Source of the DNA: an uncultured Lachnospiraceae bacterium
Lineage (GTDB): Bacteria > Bacillota > Clostridia > Lachnospirales > Lachnospiraceae
Length of the DNA stretch: 8,975 bases
Direction of reading: 5' to 3'
Assembly: GCA_910585075.1 (NCBI GenBank)
Contig: CAJUED010000011.1
Coordinates: 1-8,975, forward strand
The translations under genes and the position numbers were made by a program. The notes beneath the pieces are model-generated. The model made no database searches. It was given only the letters and a program-made list of their open reading frames with translations, and had not been told where the DNA came from. Positions 7,396 through 8,975 of this stretch are shown piece by piece (the first letter of the stretch is position 1; every line of letters begins with the position of its first letter).

Positions 7396-7539
7396 TTATT
7401 TTACCTTTTCACAGCTCTGATTTCCTACTGTACAGGAAGTCTTGCAAGCTGACTGACAGGAGGTCTGGCACTCGCCGCAGCCGCCCTTTTTCATGGATTC
7501 TTTTAAATCTCTGGTTGCTAATGTTTTAATACGTTTCAT
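7396..7539 (-). CDS. scfA: Six-cysteine ranthipeptide precursor SCIFF
   Basis: A 47-residue precursor peptide beginning MKRIKTLATRDLK. It carries six cysteines, C21, C24, C28, C32, C36 and C43, in the strongly conserved CGECQTSCQSACKTSCT core: the SCIFF family, six Cys in about forty-five residues. The basic N-terminal half is the leader read by the maturase. In characterised homologues, as I recall, a thioether joins Cys32 to Thr37; both residues are present at those positions. A longer in-frame start at 7617 is rejected because AAAGGAG stands 9 bases before the ATG at 7539 and the longer form would start upstream of the promoter. The maturase gene is next downstream. The released product's role is not established; signalling-type roles have been proposed in some Clostridia. 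Confidence 0.96.
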   Translation of the reverse strand: MKRIKTLATRDLKESMKKGGCGECQTSCQSACKTSCTVGNQSCEKVK

Positions 7540-7575
7540 AATATTTATCTCCTTTTGCTGTTCCTGTATTGGTAT

Positions 7576-7584
7576 AGTATAGCA
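7576..7584 (-). promoter_or_regulatory. Extended -10 promoter for scfA
   Basis: The minus strand has TGCTATACT (7584-7576), an extended -10 with a 5/6 hexamer. The -35 position 17 bases upstream (TTTTCC) is poor. A start near 7569 gives a 30-nt leader including the ribosome site. It lies between the vapC stop and scfA, so scfA need not depend on vapBC transcription. Confidence 0.5.
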
Positions 7585-7627
7585 CAGTTGTCCGGATTGG
7601 AAAAGTATTTTTTTCATATTATCTCAA

Positions 7628-8032
7628 TTATACAGCTATTACACATTCTTCTTCATAAAACGGAATTTTGGAATCATGTGTAACAAATTTTAACCCCTCT
7701 GCTTTTGCCTGCGCAATCATAATCCGGTCAAATGGATCGTTATGAGCTTGATACTCATTATGGTATATCAAAGTTTCCAGCATTTCTATATGCCCATCAG
7801 TAATAGGCAGCATTTTGTATCCCATTTGTCTGCATAACTCAGACATTCTGGAACCACTAATACAAATTTTATCCGGTTTCGACATATATTTGATTGTTGT
7901 TTCCCAAATAGACGCCGAACTATAGTAAATATCATTTGCTGCATCCACAATTAATTTTCTGGTCTCGTCTGTCAGTTTAGGATTGTCATCTAATGCCCAG
8001 AGAATAATGTGTGTATCCAGTAATAATTTCAT
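7628..8032 (-). CDS. vapC: PIN-domain toxin, VapC family (type II toxin-antitoxin)
   Basis: A 134-residue PIN-domain ribonuclease, standard VapC length. It starts MKLLLDTHIILWAL, with Asp6; the other expected metal-binding acidic residues are Glu44 (SIWE), Asp99 and Asp102 (NDPFDR), and Asp120 (THDSK). All are present, so it is probably active. It would cleave RNA, often tRNA in this family, and be held inactive by the antitoxin encoded just upstream. The genes overlap in TAATG, so translation is coupled. GC content is about 33-42% in stretches I counted, below the neighbouring housekeeping genes, which suggests horizontal gain. No terminator is visible between it and scfA. Confidence 0.9.
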   Translation of the reverse strand: MKLLLDTHIILWALDDNPKLTDETRKLIVDAANDIYYSSASIWETTIKYMSKPDKICISGSRMSELCRQMGYKMLPITDGHIEMLETLIYHNEYQAHNDPFDRIMIAQAKAEGLKFVTHDSKIPFYEEECVIAV

Positions 8033-8262
8033 TACATCCCTCCAAACATTCTTGCTATCTCAGGATTCATTTCATCGAAATCATAATCGTCATCATACAG
8101 TTTCTGTCCCTTTGCAATACCAATCCTGCCCGGAATTACATTTTTTTCTTTTTCCATTGGCGCGGGCTGCATAAAACGTTCTATCAGCTCCAGCAAGAAC
8201 TGTAGATTATCCTCAGATAATCCATTAACTTTTTGTACTACCTTTTCTTGTAATGTCAACAT
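8032..8262 (-). CDS. vapB: VapB-type antitoxin
   Basis: A 76-residue acidic protein directly upstream of, and overlapping by one base, the PIN toxin. The N-terminal part (1-31) is predicted helical and resembles small Phd/DUF2281-like antitoxins (residues LQEKVVQKVNGLSEDNLQFL region). The C-terminal stretch has RIGIAKG (46-52), an acidic DDDYDFDE (57-64) and ends NPEIARMFGG, a form common to antitoxin tails that insert into the PIN active site. It should neutralise the toxin and, with it, repress the operon. A GAAGGGAAG ribosome site stands about 8 bases before ATG 8262. The exact antitoxin family is uncertain; the pairing with VapC is firm. Confidence 0.82.
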   Translation of the reverse strand: MLTLQEKVVQKVNGLSEDNLQFLLELIERFMQPAPMEKEKNVIPGRIGIAKGQKLYDDDYDFDEMNPEIARMFGGM

Positions 8263-8289
8263 AAAAACATCTTCCCTTCATCCCTATGC

Positions 8290-8321
8290 TAAACATATTA
8301 TACACCAAAATAAACATGTTT
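8290..8321 (-). promoter_or_regulatory. vapBC promoter with repeat operator
   Basis: A perfect -10 TATAAT lies at 8302-8297; no good -35 stands 16-18 bases upstream (TTGAAC at 8330-8325 is 22 away). A direct repeat TAAACAT occurs at 8290-8296 and 8311-8317, exactly 21 bases apart, on either side of the -10; the second copy is part of a 10-bp palindrome AAACATGTTT (8312-8321). This spacing, two helical turns, is what an autoregulatory VapBC complex would bind. Confidence 0.45.
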
Positions 8322-8344
8322 TCCGTTCAATTCCGATAATTTTT

Positions 8345-8410
8345 AAAAAACCATTGACAAATTCTGTCGACGTTGTAATGCATAGTACGTGCGTTTTTAC
8401 GGAGCTATGC
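8345..8410 (-). terminator. Weak terminator candidates after the CBS-domain gene
   Basis: Two hairpins follow or overlap the stop codon: GCATAG/CTATGC (8380-8385 with 8405-8410), and a short GACAG/UUGUC stem (8356-8368) followed five bases later by six U residues (8350-8345). Both stems are short, so termination is plausible but not strong. Confidence 0.25.
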
Positions 8411-8975
8411 TTTGTCGCCATCTTCTTTGGCAATCACATCTTCCCGTCCGTCATCCTCTCTGACATCTTCACCATCATCTTCCTCATCCGCTGTCTTCTC
8501 AGGCAAAGTCATCAGAACCTGCACAATTCTGTTCTGGTTGACTCCCTTAACCTGAAGGGTAATACCCTCCTTGGTGACAATGGTCTCCTCGTCTTCGGGC
8601 AGACGGTCTAAATTTTCTATAATAAGGCCTCCGATGGAATCATAATCCTCCGAGGCAAGCAACGTGCCAAGTTCGTCATTGATATCATTCAGCTTCATGC
8701 CGCCAGCCACCAGATAAGTTCTCTCCTCAACCTTACGAATCAGTTCTTCCTCATCCTCATCGTACTCGTCGCGGATTTCGCCCACAATTTCTTCCAGCAG
8801 GTCTTCTAAGGTAATCATCCCCACTGCGGCGCCATACTCATTTAGGACAAAGGTGATGTTCACACGCTTTTCGCGCATCTCAATCAGTAAATCCGCCGTC
8901 TTCTTGAACTCATAGGTATAATAAGCCTGACGCATAATGTCGCTTATTTTAAACTGCTCCTTATTTTCAACCAGG
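8405..8975 (-). CDS. CBS / CorC_HlyC-domain hemolysin-family membrane protein, C-terminal part
   Basis: The frame stays open through the right edge, so the start and the expected N-terminal DUF21/CNNM membrane domain lie outside; 189 residues are visible. They begin inside the second CBS domain, with the conserved stretch NEYGAAVGMITLEDLLEEIVGEI followed by RDEYDEDEE, then the CorC_HlyC transporter-associated domain (from LVAGGMKLNDIN to LQVKGVNQNRIVQV). Relatives (TlyC/YrkA/CorC type) are linked to Mg or other divalent-cation efflux, not true hemolysis. The last 30 or so residues are extremely rich in Asp and Glu (EEDDGEDVREDDGREDV), a low-complexity acidic tail. The gene ends 142 bases before the toxin-antitoxin operon. 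Confidence 0.88.
   Translation of the reverse strand, partial: LVENKEQFKISDIMRQAYYTYEFKKTADLLIEMREKRVNITFVLNEYGAAVGMITLEDLLEEIVGEIRDEYDEDEEELIRKVEERTYLVAGGMKLNDINDELGTLLASEDYDSIGGLIIENLDRLPEDEETIVTKEGITLQVKGVNQNRIVQVLMTLPEKTADEEDDGEDVREDDGREDVIAKEDGDKA

Noticed and set aside
7540..7617. 26-residue upstream extension of the SCIFF precursor
   Set aside because: It would start upstream of the extended -10 promoter, has no ribosome site, and SCIFF peptides start at the conserved MK-IKTL-like motif.
8354..8385. Plus-strand promoter with perfect TTGACA at 8354-8359
   Set aside because: No acceptable -10 lies 16-18 bases downstream (TAATGC at best) and no plus-strand gene follows; transcription would only be antisense to the CBS gene.
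7560..8404. Target-site duplication or terminal inverted repeats around vapBC
   Set aside because: I compared both flanks by eye and found no matching direct or inverted repeats and no transposase, so no named mobile element is called.

Overview
The window looks like chromosomal DNA of a Firmicute of class Clostridia, most likely family Lachnospiraceae. The main reason is a six-cysteine SCIFF peptide with its radical SAM maturase next to a fused SecDF, a hallmark of Clostridia. Strong AGGAGG-type Shine-Dalgarno sites and a mid-range GC content agree. Every gene I accept is on the minus strand, so transcription runs right to left. No phage, insertion sequence, CRISPR array, tRNA or rRNA was seen.

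Right to left: 8975-8405 is the C-terminal part of a CBS / CorC_HlyC (hemolysin-family) membrane protein that runs off the window. 8262-7628 is a compact, AT-rich VapB/VapC-type toxin-antitoxin pair with its own promoter and repeat-containing control region. 7539-7396 encodes the 47-residue SCIFF ranthipeptide precursor (scfA) behind an extended -10 promoter. A 378-base leader with a hairpin separates it from the radical SAM/SPASM maturase (scfB, 7017-5632). The fused translocase subunit SecDF (5584-3329) follows 47 bases later, then RecJ exonuclease (3221-1434) behind its own promoter, then a PfkB-family sugar-phosphate kinase (1315-389) and a strong hairpin terminator (288-325).

Left of that terminator is a gene-poor stretch. 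It holds a weak candidate for a 16-residue hydrophobic peptide facing an opposing promoter. It also holds an almost perfect sigma-A promoter (TTGACA, 17-base spacer, TATAAT) driving a roughly 110-nt structured RNA that ends in an intrinsic terminator at the left edge. I do not recognise this RNA; it could be a stand-alone small RNA or the leader of a gene outside the window.

The functional core is the SCIFF module: ScfA is modified by ScfB to form thioether crosslink(s), and SecDF next door may reflect an export step. VapBC appears to be a recent insertion between the CBS gene and the SCIFF module. The least explained parts are the left-edge RNA, the scfA-scfB leader and the possible micropeptide/antisense locus.
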